A stretch of 21,732 bases of DNA from a virus. A program made the position numbers and the translations under genes. Position 1 is the first letter of the stretch; every line of letters starts with the position of its first letter. The notes below the pieces were generated by a model. The model saw only the letters and a list, made by a program, of their open reading frames with translations. It was not told the origin of the DNA and searched no databases. Shown piece by piece: positions 9,401 to 15,399 of this stretch. Location: positions 1-21,732 of the IMG/VR virus record IMGVR_UViG_3300042883_000537; one strand, written 5' to 3'.

Positions 9401-9488
9401 TGAACAAACACAAAGCATTGAGGAGATTGAAACTCATATCCAATGGTTGCTGTCATTAGAAGTTGAGAAAGAAACTGAGAGCGTATGA
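6450..9488 (+). CDS. Tail-fibre protein with C-terminal Hint (hedgehog/intein-like) domain
   Basis: A 1012-aa fibre. The N-terminus has the common phage-fibre opening YTGDNGITYTWDGVKWIVQ (about 18-36), then a YTDLTNKPTIP linker and nine WxFGxDGxLTLP-type repeats from about 165 to 690. Near residue 804 the sequence changes character. NPCLVRGTLITMAD matches intein/Hint block A with Cys804 as the candidate nucleophile, GDSPKAHRIF supplies the block B histidine (His878), and YNVMTDYHMNLFANSIL (from about 925) matches the block F region. The usual C-terminal His-Asn is missing, so splicing is not expected; N-terminal autocleavage at Cys804 is possible. About 70 more residues follow, ending in a charged helical tail. 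The stop overlaps the next start (ATGA). Fibre role is secure and the Hint call strong; any cleavage is inference. Confidence 0.85.
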   Translation: MAILNFPNSGLVANATQYTGDNGITYTWDGVKWIVQSAGIVGTISYTDLTNKPTIPTSFDRLVNGANTVSLGSDGSLTLPATGSLSTGSIYFNGSLHTGSQSQYQFEEIITGEGEEAVYSSKLSLPNIAEIFAGEDLSLSTWGSGVAIKVRNPSDFSDHTWSFDNNGSLTLPGALTFPSGGGNIRSEGNINIDINLTDSTLRRWQFGEDGDLILPAGGDIKNSTGTSVLGGGGGSSLVNGTETFTLSATGNATFSGETGGVNRGIVWDYGAVAGGVNSRIRQDEDGLTVRAYTENGGNYAAPVRILTNQGDNERVWQFDGAGDLTLPTGGDIKDSEGNSVLGGGTGDSLTSNNDINITVNSEDSSSYTWNFGQTGILTAPDDIVTGTNGGRFVQDCGDGTTSMRWINVEVDDDTTQLIRAYSGDPDGEGDSDERAQIKLNWQDEYRSGLTIRSFDRTDSMSTVSHDWKFQGDGGLELPGDIRSEGAINIDINLSDSTLHRWQFGEDGNLTFPSGMTMGYLEGAEGIQGSVNTTVGILSQGTSGAAALQWINDAENATAVATVIVNSLFAPSTGTVQIITGDVGPVPEHSWTFGPDGDLTLPDGGPIWFGGNNCRIQALQAFSISSDGGIVVEVTDKQWAFGLDGTLTLPNDGGIKSSTNIDITIDTPDSSTFNWRFGADGELTLPVGGDIVDSTGASVLGGGTSIPTVVTTGAVGVDGAAHAKVQFTVASGTEVTAVGVTVIGVSVPANSRITLSGSPGTGSFDIVAVATYTTPGDTYIFTPFATNASGTGYGAPIAGEGTNPCLVRGTLITMADMSRVAVENITYNDDILVWDFDLGEFASAKPIWIKKTQTAVVSCLLTFSDHSELQIVGDSPKAHRIFNKEAGKFTYGSMPETPIGTTTFNDQGEEITLISKEWIVGEVEFYNVMTDYHMNLFANSILTSMRYNNVYPITDMKFVKDSRTLRTADDYPNVEERLYKGFRLAEQTQSIEEIETHIQWLLSLEVEKETESV
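7011..7093 (+). repeat. Inter-gene repeat type 1, copy 3
   Basis: Encodes NINIDINLTDSTLRRWQFGE plus DGDLILP. DNA is nearly the same as the copies at 3699 and 4364 in the fibre gene two positions upstream. Confidence 0.85.
7902..7984 (+). repeat. Inter-gene repeat type 1, copy 4
   Basis: Encodes AINIDINLSDSTLHRWQFGE plus DGNLTFP. This is the most diverged of the four type 1 copies. Confidence 0.8.
8421..8503 (+). repeat. Inter-gene repeat type 2, copy 2
   Basis: Near-identical to 2991-3073 and encodes NIDITIDTPDSSTFNWRFGA. It is the last fibre repeat but one module before the Hint domain. Confidence 0.85.
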
Positions 9489-10003
9489 AAGTGTTATTCT
9501 TGGATCACTACGGTGTACTGTGTTTGAGTCCCAAGCCTGTTACAAGAACTGAGTTCAGTATGCCCACATCAGATGAATTTGCTGACACGGGTATAACTTT
9601 TTTCAGCGACTTTGATCCTGATGCGGTAGCTGTGTTGAATGATATCATACAGCGAACAGGTGCTGAGATAGTGATCTCTAGTGATTGGAAACGAGAAACC
9701 ACCCTGAGTGGAATGTGTGAATTTTATCAGGAACAGGGCATAGAAAAAATGCCCTTGGCCTATACTGCGTGGTTGCCCGGAGCAGCCACATATCACGAAC
9801 AGCGGGCTGGTGAAATCACAGCTTGGCTAGATCAGCATCCTGAGATTACCCACTGGTGTGCAGTAGATGATTTATATATGGGCACTTGGTTAACCAACTT
9901 TGCCTGGGCTAAATGTGTAGATCAGGGTATCAAAGATCCCGCAGTGCAAGGTCAGATACTAGAGTTATTAGCCACACAAGGTTTGGATACTGATAAACGG
10001 TAA
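9485..10003 (+). CDS. HAD-superfamily protein with altered catalytic motif I
   Basis: A 172-aa protein whose ATG overlaps the stop of the Hint-bearing fibre (ATGA), so it is translationally coupled to it. It resembles small HAD proteins of the 'Swiss Army Knife' RNA-repair-associated type: motif I at residues 4-12 (LFLDHYGVL), FDPDAVAVLNDII at 43-55, motif II IVISSDWKR at 62-70, an RAGEITAWLDQH helix at 107-118 and the acidic motif VDD at 127-129. HAD phosphohydrolases need two aspartates spaced DxD in motif I. Here the second is Tyr9, so the nucleophile (Asp7) is kept but the general acid/base is lost. Reduced, altered or no phosphatase activity is therefore possible. The location in a fibre operon is odd for a nucleic-acid repair enzyme. 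HAD fold confident, substrate unknown. Confidence 0.75.
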   Translation: MKVLFLDHYGVLCLSPKPVTRTEFSMPTSDEFADTGITFFSDFDPDAVAVLNDIIQRTGAEIVISSDWKRETTLSGMCEFYQEQGIEKMPLAYTAWLPGAATYHEQRAGEITAWLDQHPEITHWCAVDDLYMGTWLTNFAWAKCVDQGIKDPAVQGQILELLATQGLDTDKR

Positions 10004-10017
10004 ATATACTAAAGAGA
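9995..10017 (+). promoter_or_regulatory. Late-promoter-like element with RBS, copy 2
   Basis: Repeats the 6420-6442 element with one mismatch: AAACGGTAAATAT, one base, CTAAAGAGA, again seven bases before an ATG (10025). It overlaps the stop codon of the HAD gene. The GGTAAATA core is at 9999-10006. Confidence 0.5.
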
Positions 10018-10024
10018 GCGAAAT

Positions 10025-10573
10025 ATGGCCATACAAACAATCAATATCGGTAATCAAGTAAACGACGGACTAGGCGATGATCTACGCACGGCCTTTGAAA
10101 AAGTCAATGCCAACTTTGCAGAACTATTAACCACCTTTGATTTAACTGCTGCAAATACTCAAGAATTAGGCGCTAAAGTTTTTAAAGAAAAAACAGGCAG
10201 CATATTAAAATTTAGAAATTTGGTATCTGGTACAAAAATTGTTGTCACAGAATACGACAACAGTATTGAAATTCGTTCCACACAGCCGGACGCTTTTACC
10301 AGCATTACCACTAATGCAGGAATAGTACAGGCAGGAGATAATACCAATATTGCCATCCAAGGTGGCAGCAATATCACAGTCACTGGATCTACTCCATATA
10401 TCACTGTTGATACCAACTTGGATCTAAATGCATTGCTATTAGGTTTTGATTTTGGCCCTATTGGCAATCAATATACTACAGCTCTGCAGGTGCTATCAGC
10501 TGCTGCCAATGTGGACTTTGGCACTTGCCCTACTCCTGGACCATTTAACATAGATCTTGGCACATTGGTATAA
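10025..10573 (+). CDS. Short tail-fibre-like protein with baseplate attachment module
   Basis: A 182-aa protein that opens with INIGNQVNDGLGDDLRTAFE and KVNANFAELL, the same N-terminal module as the 1264-aa fibre. After a short linker (FKEKTGSILKFRNLVSGTKI) comes a beta-rich stretch with NAGIVQAGDNTNIAIQGGSN (about 97-116) and ITVTGSTPYITVDTNLDL (about 118-135), similar to the V/T-rich repeats of the first fibre. It then ends in a short unique region (CPTPGPFNIDLGTLV). It may be a short fibre, or an adaptor that uses the same docking site as the long fibre. Preceded by a late-promoter-like element. Structural role well supported, exact position in the virion unknown. Confidence 0.7.
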   Translation: MAIQTINIGNQVNDGLGDDLRTAFEKVNANFAELLTTFDLTAANTQELGAKVFKEKTGSILKFRNLVSGTKIVVTEYDNSIEIRSTQPDAFTSITTNAGIVQAGDNTNIAIQGGSNITVTGSTPYITVDTNLDLNALLLGFDFGPIGNQYTTALQVLSAAANVDFGTCPTPGPFNIDLGTLV

Positions 10574-10582
10574 GGACAACCA

Positions 10583-13216
10583 ATGATTACTTGGATTACT
10601 CCAGCTGGCAGAATAAGCATAGTAACCGAAAGGATTATTCTAGATATTCCTCTAGAAGCAACATCCGATGTTGGTCCTATTACATTTACCTTGCTGGCAG
10701 GCTCATTGCCTAGAGGGCTAAGACTAGACACAGTGGTTGCCACAGATAGTTCTCAGGGCACGGTGTTTATCAAGGGCAGTCCTACAGAAGTAGAAAAATA
10801 CACAGTCAGCAGATTCGTAATTCGTGCAGACGACGGAGAAGACATTGAAGATCGAACTTTCAGTATCGATGTTGACGGTTCCGATGAACCAGCTTGGTTG
10901 ACCAAAGAAGGGTTCTTGAATGTAGGTTCAGGTGAAAATTATTTTGTTCTTGATAATGCCTTTGTGGATTTTCAACTTGAAGCAGAAGACACAGATGAAA
11001 GCATCGGAGATGTACTTGAATACTATCTTGTGCCGTCAGGTGGAGAATTACCTCCTGGTCTAACACTAACACGTCAAGGAAGACTATTTGGATTTACTGA
11101 TCCGGTGTTTGCTCTTGACGTCGCAGGACCGGGAGGTTATGATACTGAAGCATTTGATATCACAGCACTGGATGTAGCAGAGGCCAAAAGCAACGGATTT
11201 GATTCCTATCTCTATGACAATGTCACCTATGGTTACACCGAAGCCAGTCAAACTCCTAGACGCCTAAGTAGATTCTACACGTTTATTGTTGCGGTATCAG
11301 ACGGTGAGAACGAAATAAGAAGATTGTTTAGGATTTGGGTAGTCACTGAAGAATTCTTGCAGGCAGACAACAGTATACTACAGATCGATACCAATCTGTT
11401 CAGAGCGGATGCCACAGGTGATCGTAAACCAATATGGATCACCGAAAGCAATCTAGGTAGACGAAGAGCCAATAACTACATCACAGTTTATCTAGATGTT
11501 TATGATCCTCCTTCACTTGCCGGCACTATTACATATATATTTTTGCCTACCAACGGTGGTACCTACAGATACAAAGATACCGGTGAAATAATTACCACTG
11601 GCCGATGGGAACTTAGTTCAGAAACTGTGTACTTTCCAGTATCAAATATTAGAACCAATGATCCCGATGACTGGACTGTGATCATACCGGAAACTGTGAG
11701 TGAACTGCCTCCGGGCATGGTGATTGATTCTATCACTGGTGAAATAGCTGGTCGGGTGCCTTATCAAAGTGCTGTAACCAAAACGTATCAATTTACCGTA
11801 CAGGCCATTAATTATCCTGCTACTCTGTCCTCGTTGGTCTACACAGTGTTGCTGGGCAGTTGGAGTTCTACTTTCAACTATACCATAGGACAGGCCGTAA
11901 GGTATGGAGATTTTATCTACATAGCTGTGCAGGCCAGTAGAAATCAATTTCCAGATGCATTGGACAGCATATATTGGACCAAGGGTGTTTCAACTGTTGA
12001 AAAAATATTCAGTATAGACATCATTGGTGAAATTGAAAGCAGTATAGAGTGGATATCCGACGGTGATCTAGGAACCATAGTTCCCAATCAACCCAGTCAG
12101 AAGTTTGTGGAAGCTAGGAGTTTGAGATACGGTGGCAGAGTAATCTATGAAATTGCCTCAGGCACATTGCCGCCTGGACTAGACTTTCAGTCTACAGGTA
12201 TAATAATAGGCAAGGTAAAACAATTTGGTGACGAAAACGGCCCTGGACTCACTAGATTTTACGAAAGAACTGACAGTTTGAATCCCGGTGAAGATAGTTC
12301 TACATTGTCTAGAGACTATACTCCAGCATTTGACAACAACACCAGCTTTGACAAAACTTTTAAATTTGAAATTGTGGCCAAAGATTCTGCAAATTTTGCA
12401 GAGTCAGTGAAAGCATTCACAATGCTGGTGGTGGCAGACAACACAAAAACCTTTGCCAACTTATATCTCAAAGCATTTCAGACCAAGGAAAAAAGATTAA
12501 ATTGGTTTAATTTTATTACCGATAACAATATATTTAGATCCGATGATTTATATAGACCCGGTGATATCAATTTTAGTATCCAAACAGAATTAAAAATACT
12601 GGTGTTTGCTGGAATTGAAAGTGTTGAAGCTGTGAATTATGTACAGGCCATGAGTCGAAATCACTATCGTAAACAGATACGATTTGGTGATCTACAGTAT
12701 GCGGAAGCCAAAGATCCTCTTACACAAGAAACTTTGTATGAAGCAGTTTATGTAGAAGTTGTGGACGAATTTGAAAAAAATGGCAAAAGCATCAGTCAAA
12801 CAGTAGAGCTTTCCGACAACATCAACAGCAAGGTGCTTGTAAGTTATGACACCATAAAGATCGACAGCAATATTCCTTTGATCAGCGACAGTGATCATCA
12901 AAGAGTATTTCCCAACAGTTTTAAAAATATGCGAAGTCGTATAAAAACTCTAGGAGAAAGAGACCGCACATTCCTTCCACTATGGATGAGAAGTATACAA
13001 AATCAAGCGTTTGTGGAAGCCGGATACGTCAAAGCTCTAGTTCTTTGTTACAGTAAACCTGGATCAGGAGCCAAGATAATTTCTAGAATAAAGCAGGCCA
13101 ACTTTGATTTCAAATCAATAAATTTCACCGCAGATAGATATCTGATTGATGTGCTGGACGGTGTCATTGAGAATAAATATCTAGCATTTCCGCAACGTGG
13201 AGAAAAATTACCGTGA
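10583..13216 (+). CDS. Putative-Ig (He_PIG-like) repeat structural protein with CBM5/12-like segment
   Basis: An 877-aa virion protein, probably of the tail or baseplate periphery. It contains four He_PIG-like signatures: LPRGLRL near residue 43, LPPGLTLTRQGRLFG near 156, LPPGMVIDSITGEIAG near 375 and LPPGLDFQSTGIIIGK near 529. Each ends a domain of Ig/cadherin type. Between the third and fourth, about residues 425-468, WSSTFNYTIGQAVRYGDFIY plus a downstream YW fits the W-Y-G-Y-YW spacing of carbohydrate-binding family 5/12 modules. The C-terminal third (from about 630) has no repeats and looks like a folded unique domain. The ATG has an AGGA ribosome-binding site nine bases downstream of the previous gene, and the stop overlaps the next GTG start. 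Surface glycan binding is inferred. Confidence 0.75.
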   Translation: MITWITPAGRISIVTERIILDIPLEATSDVGPITFTLLAGSLPRGLRLDTVVATDSSQGTVFIKGSPTEVEKYTVSRFVIRADDGEDIEDRTFSIDVDGSDEPAWLTKEGFLNVGSGENYFVLDNAFVDFQLEAEDTDESIGDVLEYYLVPSGGELPPGLTLTRQGRLFGFTDPVFALDVAGPGGYDTEAFDITALDVAEAKSNGFDSYLYDNVTYGYTEASQTPRRLSRFYTFIVAVSDGENEIRRLFRIWVVTEEFLQADNSILQIDTNLFRADATGDRKPIWITESNLGRRRANNYITVYLDVYDPPSLAGTITYIFLPTNGGTYRYKDTGEIITTGRWELSSETVYFPVSNIRTNDPDDWTVIIPETVSELPPGMVIDSITGEIAGRVPYQSAVTKTYQFTVQAINYPATLSSLVYTVLLGSWSSTFNYTIGQAVRYGDFIYIAVQASRNQFPDALDSIYWTKGVSTVEKIFSIDIIGEIESSIEWISDGDLGTIVPNQPSQKFVEARSLRYGGRVIYEIASGTLPPGLDFQSTGIIIGKVKQFGDENGPGLTRFYERTDSLNPGEDSSTLSRDYTPAFDNNTSFDKTFKFEIVAKDSANFAESVKAFTMLVVADNTKTFANLYLKAFQTKEKRLNWFNFITDNNIFRSDDLYRPGDINFSIQTELKILVFAGIESVEAVNYVQAMSRNHYRKQIRFGDLQYAEAKDPLTQETLYEAVYVEVVDEFEKNGKSISQTVELSDNINSKVLVSYDTIKIDSNIPLISDSDHQRVFPNSFKNMRSRIKTLGERDRTFLPLWMRSIQNQAFVEAGYVKALVLCYSKPGSGAKIISRIKQANFDFKSINFTADRYLIDVLDGVIENKYLAFPQRGEKLP

Positions 13217-13800
13217 GCAATATCAATTACGTCAGTATAAACGAAAACTTTCCTGTAGCAGGGCAAGATAACGACACACAGGTGTTCAGAGACAACTTTG
13301 ACACCATTAAAACTAGCCTACGCTATGCCAAAGAGGAATTGGAAATTTTCCAAAATTCTGCCACTGGCGCAGCTAGATTAAATCAAAGTAACGATTTCAA
13401 TCAAAATATCATATCCAATGCTGTTTTGCAAGGCAATAGAGATAGGCTATTCGATGGTGAAAATTATAATGCAGCAACATTGGATGTAAACTATACCAAT
13501 GGTGCATATCAAATTTATAAATTTGGTACTAGTGGTTCCAATGTAGAAATAAACTTTCTCGAATTTCCGGAAAACGAAACTCCACCAGGTGTTGGCAAAG
13601 TCACATTGGAATTGTACAGCGACGGATCTTCTAAAACAATCACTTTTAAAAGCATCGGTGGATTGGTCTATAAGAAAAATGCAGCATTAATTTCATTAGG
13701 CACACTTACATTAACATCAGCTACTAATCCAGTCATTTTAGAAGTTTGGAGATACAAATCAGCAACAATATTTCTAAACTATGTAGGAGTGTTCACCTAA
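13213..13800 (+). CDS. Tail-fibre-like structural protein (VAGQDNDTQVFRDNF module)
   Basis: A 195-aa protein starting at a GTG that overlaps the upstream TGA. Residues 5-60 (YVSINENFPVAGQDNDTQVF, RDNFDTIKTSLRYAKEELE) form an N-terminal module I recognise from tail proteins of cyanophage- and pelagiphage-like T4 relatives. Its FRDNFxxIKxxL core looks like a distant version of the AFxKVNANFxEL module in the fibres at 1932 and 10025. The rest is beta-rich (VTLELYSDGSSKTITFK, NPVILEVWRYKSATIFLNYV) and resembles a short jelly-roll or fibre tip. Function beyond virion structure is not visible. An AATAAATA box at 13172-13179, inside the preceding gene, could be a late promoter for it. Confidence 0.7.
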   Translation: MSNINYVSINENFPVAGQDNDTQVFRDNFDTIKTSLRYAKEELEIFQNSATGAARLNQSNDFNQNIISNAVLQGNRDRLFDGENYNAATLDVNYTNGAYQIYKFGTSGSNVEINFLEFPENETPPGVGKVTLELYSDGSSKTITFKSIGGLVYKKNAALISLGTLTLTSATNPVILEVWRYKSATIFLNYVGVFT

Positions 13801-14033
13801 TGTTTCATCCCCTAGAGGAAGATCTCAGTCTACTCAAAGACAGTGAAGTTGAATTAAAACTTCAAGAATTGACTAGAAAATATTTTTTGGCCGCTAGAAT
13901 GGGCAAAAATGAGATGTTGACACAACTGTCTACGTTTGTTACAATATATAAAGAGGAGCTATCAAAGAGAATGTTAGCTAAGACTCAAGGTACTTACGAT
14001 ACAGATTTGAATCAACTTATAAATGTGGACTGA
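13800..14033 (+). CDS. Small conserved phage protein (77 aa), unknown function
   Basis: The chosen start is the ATG at 13800, which overlaps the upstream TAA as TAATG; earlier in-frame starts would run deep into the previous gene. The protein MFHPLEEDLSLLKDSEVELK ... LTRKYFLAARMGKNEMLTQL is almost entirely helical, acidic then basic, with no membrane segment. I recognise the PLEEDLSxLKDSE ... KYFxAAxMG pattern from small proteins of marine T4-like phages, always without assigned function. Its stop lies 11 bases inside the next gene. Likely co-expressed with the late structural genes. Confidence 0.75.
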   Translation: MFHPLEEDLSLLKDSEVELKLQELTRKYFLAARMGKNEMLTQLSTFVTIYKEELSKRMLAKTQGTYDTDLNQLINVD

Positions 14034-14493
14034 AGATAATACTCAAGAAGAACTTGTAAAAGGCGTACTCCGACACGGACCGGCTATGCTTGACCTGTGT
14101 CAAAGTTCTGCAGATCTGTCAAAATACGTTGACACCGTTGTTGCTGAACACCTAGACTATCCAATTCCCACAGACTCAATAGATCCCAACAATTGGTTTA
14201 TTCCTAGAACATATCAAGAGATGGACATAGAAACATTTCTTTTGGAAAATAGTCCCAAATCAAATCACCCAAGAATCATACAGGAACTGGATCTATATAA
14301 AAAACACAATATGATTTTGATGCTCAAGACCATGAAATATATTGTAGACACACTTAGAACTAATAATGTAGTTTGGGGTGTTGGGCGAGGATCAAGTGTG
14401 GCCAGTTATGTGCTTCACATCATAGGTGTACACAAGATAGACAGTGTTAAATACAATCTACCAATAGAAGAATTTTTTAAAGGAGAAAAATAA
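14023..14493 (+). CDS. DNA polymerase III alpha (C-family) palm-fragment-like protein
   Basis: A 156-aa protein. Its C-terminal half (about 83-152), RIIQELDLYKKHNMILMLKT ... NNVVWGVGRGSSVASYVLHI and IGVHKIDSVKYNLPIEEFF, aligns by eye with the segment of bacterial DnaE/PolC that reads VGPGRGSGAGSLVAYALxIT ... DPLxYxLLFERF, the entry to the polymerase palm. The glycine/serine-rich GRGSS loop (121-125), which handles incoming nucleotide phosphates in C-family polymerases, is present. The protein ends just before the place where the catalytic PDxDxDF aspartates would lie, and nothing downstream restores them. It is therefore not a polymerase. It may be a nucleotide- or DNA-binding remnant adapted to a new role. 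It sits among small late genes with overlapping ends. The similarity is clear; the role is unknown. Confidence 0.65.
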   Translation: MWTEDNTQEELVKGVLRHGPAMLDLCQSSADLSKYVDTVVAEHLDYPIPTDSIDPNNWFIPRTYQEMDIETFLLENSPKSNHPRIIQELDLYKKHNMILMLKTMKYIVDTLRTNNVVWGVGRGSSVASYVLHIIGVHKIDSVKYNLPIEEFFKGEK

Positions 14494-14720
14494 TGGTTAA
14501 AGCATATCGTACAATGAGAGGTCGTGAAGTTGATTTTGAAAAACTTAGCCTACGTAATGAAAATACTCCAGCAGTGGGTAATATGAGAGTCAATGCTCGT
14601 GGTGACGAACTAGGAGCAGGTGGTAAGATTATTAAAACTAGAGAACAAATTCTAGCAGACTACTATCAAAACAATCCACGCTCAGTAGACACAGTTGGTG
14701 TCACCGGTAATAAAAAATAA
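14493..14720 (+). CDS. Small conserved phage protein (75 aa), unknown function
   Basis: The ATG overlaps the upstream stop (TAATG) and a strong AAGGAGAAAA ribosome-binding site lies just before it. The sequence contains YRTMRGREVDFEKL, VGNMRVNARGDELGAGGKII and KTREQILADYYQNNP. I recognise the pattern from small proteins of marine T4-like phages. It is basic and glycine-rich in the middle with a helical end, and has no transmembrane segment. A virion or assembly role is possible from the neighbourhood but nothing in the sequence proves it. Confidence 0.75.
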   Translation: MVKAYRTMRGREVDFEKLSLRNENTPAVGNMRVNARGDELGAGGKIIKTREQILADYYQNNPRSVDTVGVTGNKK

Positions 14721-14729
14721 AAGAAATCT

Positions 14730-15152
14730 ATGTCATTTGCATTCGCACCTAAAAAAATCAAAGTTCGAGCCCTGTCTAAGGACATATTAGTTGTTGATAT
14801 GGACATGGGCGACATGACCACATCCAGCGGCATTGTCATTCAAAGTGACAACGGCAAAGCTCACGGAGTAAAACCTCGTTGGGCAAAAGTTTATAAAGTT
14901 GGTAGTGAAGTAGATATAGATGTCAAAGTTGGACAGTGGGTATTAATCGAACACGGTCGTTGGACTAGAAAAATCAACATCGACGATGGAGAAGGTGTCA
15001 AGGACTTTCAGAAGGTAGAAATCAAATCTATCATGGCAGTGGCCGATGAAAGACCCAATGATTTTTATATTGGTAAAGAATTCAGCAACGGCAGCAGTAT
15101 GACTATTTCTCCTGATGACTTTATGCCCGGTAACTTATCTAAAATTGTATAA
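14730..15152 (+). CDS. groES: GroES-like co-chaperonin (gp31 analogue)
   Basis: A 140-aa protein of the Cpn10 fold. Residues 10-45 give KVRALSKDILVVDMDMGDMT followed by SSGIVIQSDNGKAHG. This corresponds to the first GroES strand and mobile loop, ending in a hydrophobic tripeptide (Ile35-Val36-Ile37) of the kind that docks onto GroEL. Residues about 48-82 (PRWAKVYKVG, VKVGQWVLIEHGRWTRKI) form the conserved barrel core. Bacterial GroES is about 97 residues; this one is longer because of a C-terminal extension (about 105-140) unique to phage versions. T4 encodes gp31 for the same purpose, folding the major capsid protein with host GroEL, and this protein probably does likewise. The next gene overlaps its stop by one base. 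Confidence 0.85.
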   Translation: MSFAFAPKKIKVRALSKDILVVDMDMGDMTTSSGIVIQSDNGKAHGVKPRWAKVYKVGSEVDIDVKVGQWVLIEHGRWTRKINIDDGEGVKDFQKVEIKSIMAVADERPNDFYIGKEFSNGSSMTISPDDFMPGNLSKIV

Positions 15153-15391
15153 TGGGTTTTAAAAAATCTTGGGATGTAGGTAACATTACATCTCAAATTC
15201 ATACTCTGTCTAGAGAATGTAGCAGTCCTCACAACGACGGATTTACTGCCTGGGGCTGCAAACAGGATCTGCTAATCATTCAACAGTTGATAAACGAAGC
15301 TATAAAAATTTCGCCAAACTTCGGCTCAATGGAAGACAACTGGTTGAAAGAACAGGAACAAAAGCGTATAATTAAAATACTTAAACAATAG
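15152..15391 (+). CDS. Small conserved phage protein (79 aa), unknown function
   Basis: The start overlaps the co-chaperonin stop (TAATG), implying coupled translation. The protein FKKSWDVGNITSQIHTLSRE ... SSPHNDGFTAWGCKQDLLII is all-helical with a charged C-terminus (WLKEQEQKRIIKILKQ). The FKKSWD ... SPxNDGFTAWxCKQDL pattern is one I know from marine T4-like phages as an uncharacterised protein. No catalytic motif is visible. Its 3' end contains a sigma70-type promoter for the next gene. Confidence 0.75.
   Translation: MGFKKSWDVGNITSQIHTLSRECSSPHNDGFTAWGCKQDLLIIQQLINEAIKISPNFGSMEDNWLKEQEQKRIIKILKQ
15344..15372 (+). promoter_or_regulatory. Sigma70-type promoter upstream of ugd-mazG unit
   Basis: TTGAAA (15344-15349), a 17-nt spacer and TATAAT (15367-15372). 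The start of transcription would fall near 15379, about 20 nt before the ATG at 15400. Five of six -35 and six of six -10 positions match consensus. It lies inside the end of the preceding coding region. Confidence 0.6.
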
Positions 15392-15399
15392 GATTTGTT

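Noticed and set aside
8859-9488. Full splicing intein in the fibre gene
   Set aside because: The C-terminal His-Asn and a following +1 Cys/Ser/Thr with fibre sequence are absent, and no homing endonuclease is present.
13746-13799. Upstream start for the 77-aa gene
   Set aside because: The extra 18 residues would overlap the preceding gene and read as its out-of-frame end; the TAATG at 13798 is the natural start.
14023-14493. Functional replicative polymerase
   Set aside because: The frame ends before the catalytic aspartates and is only 156 residues long.
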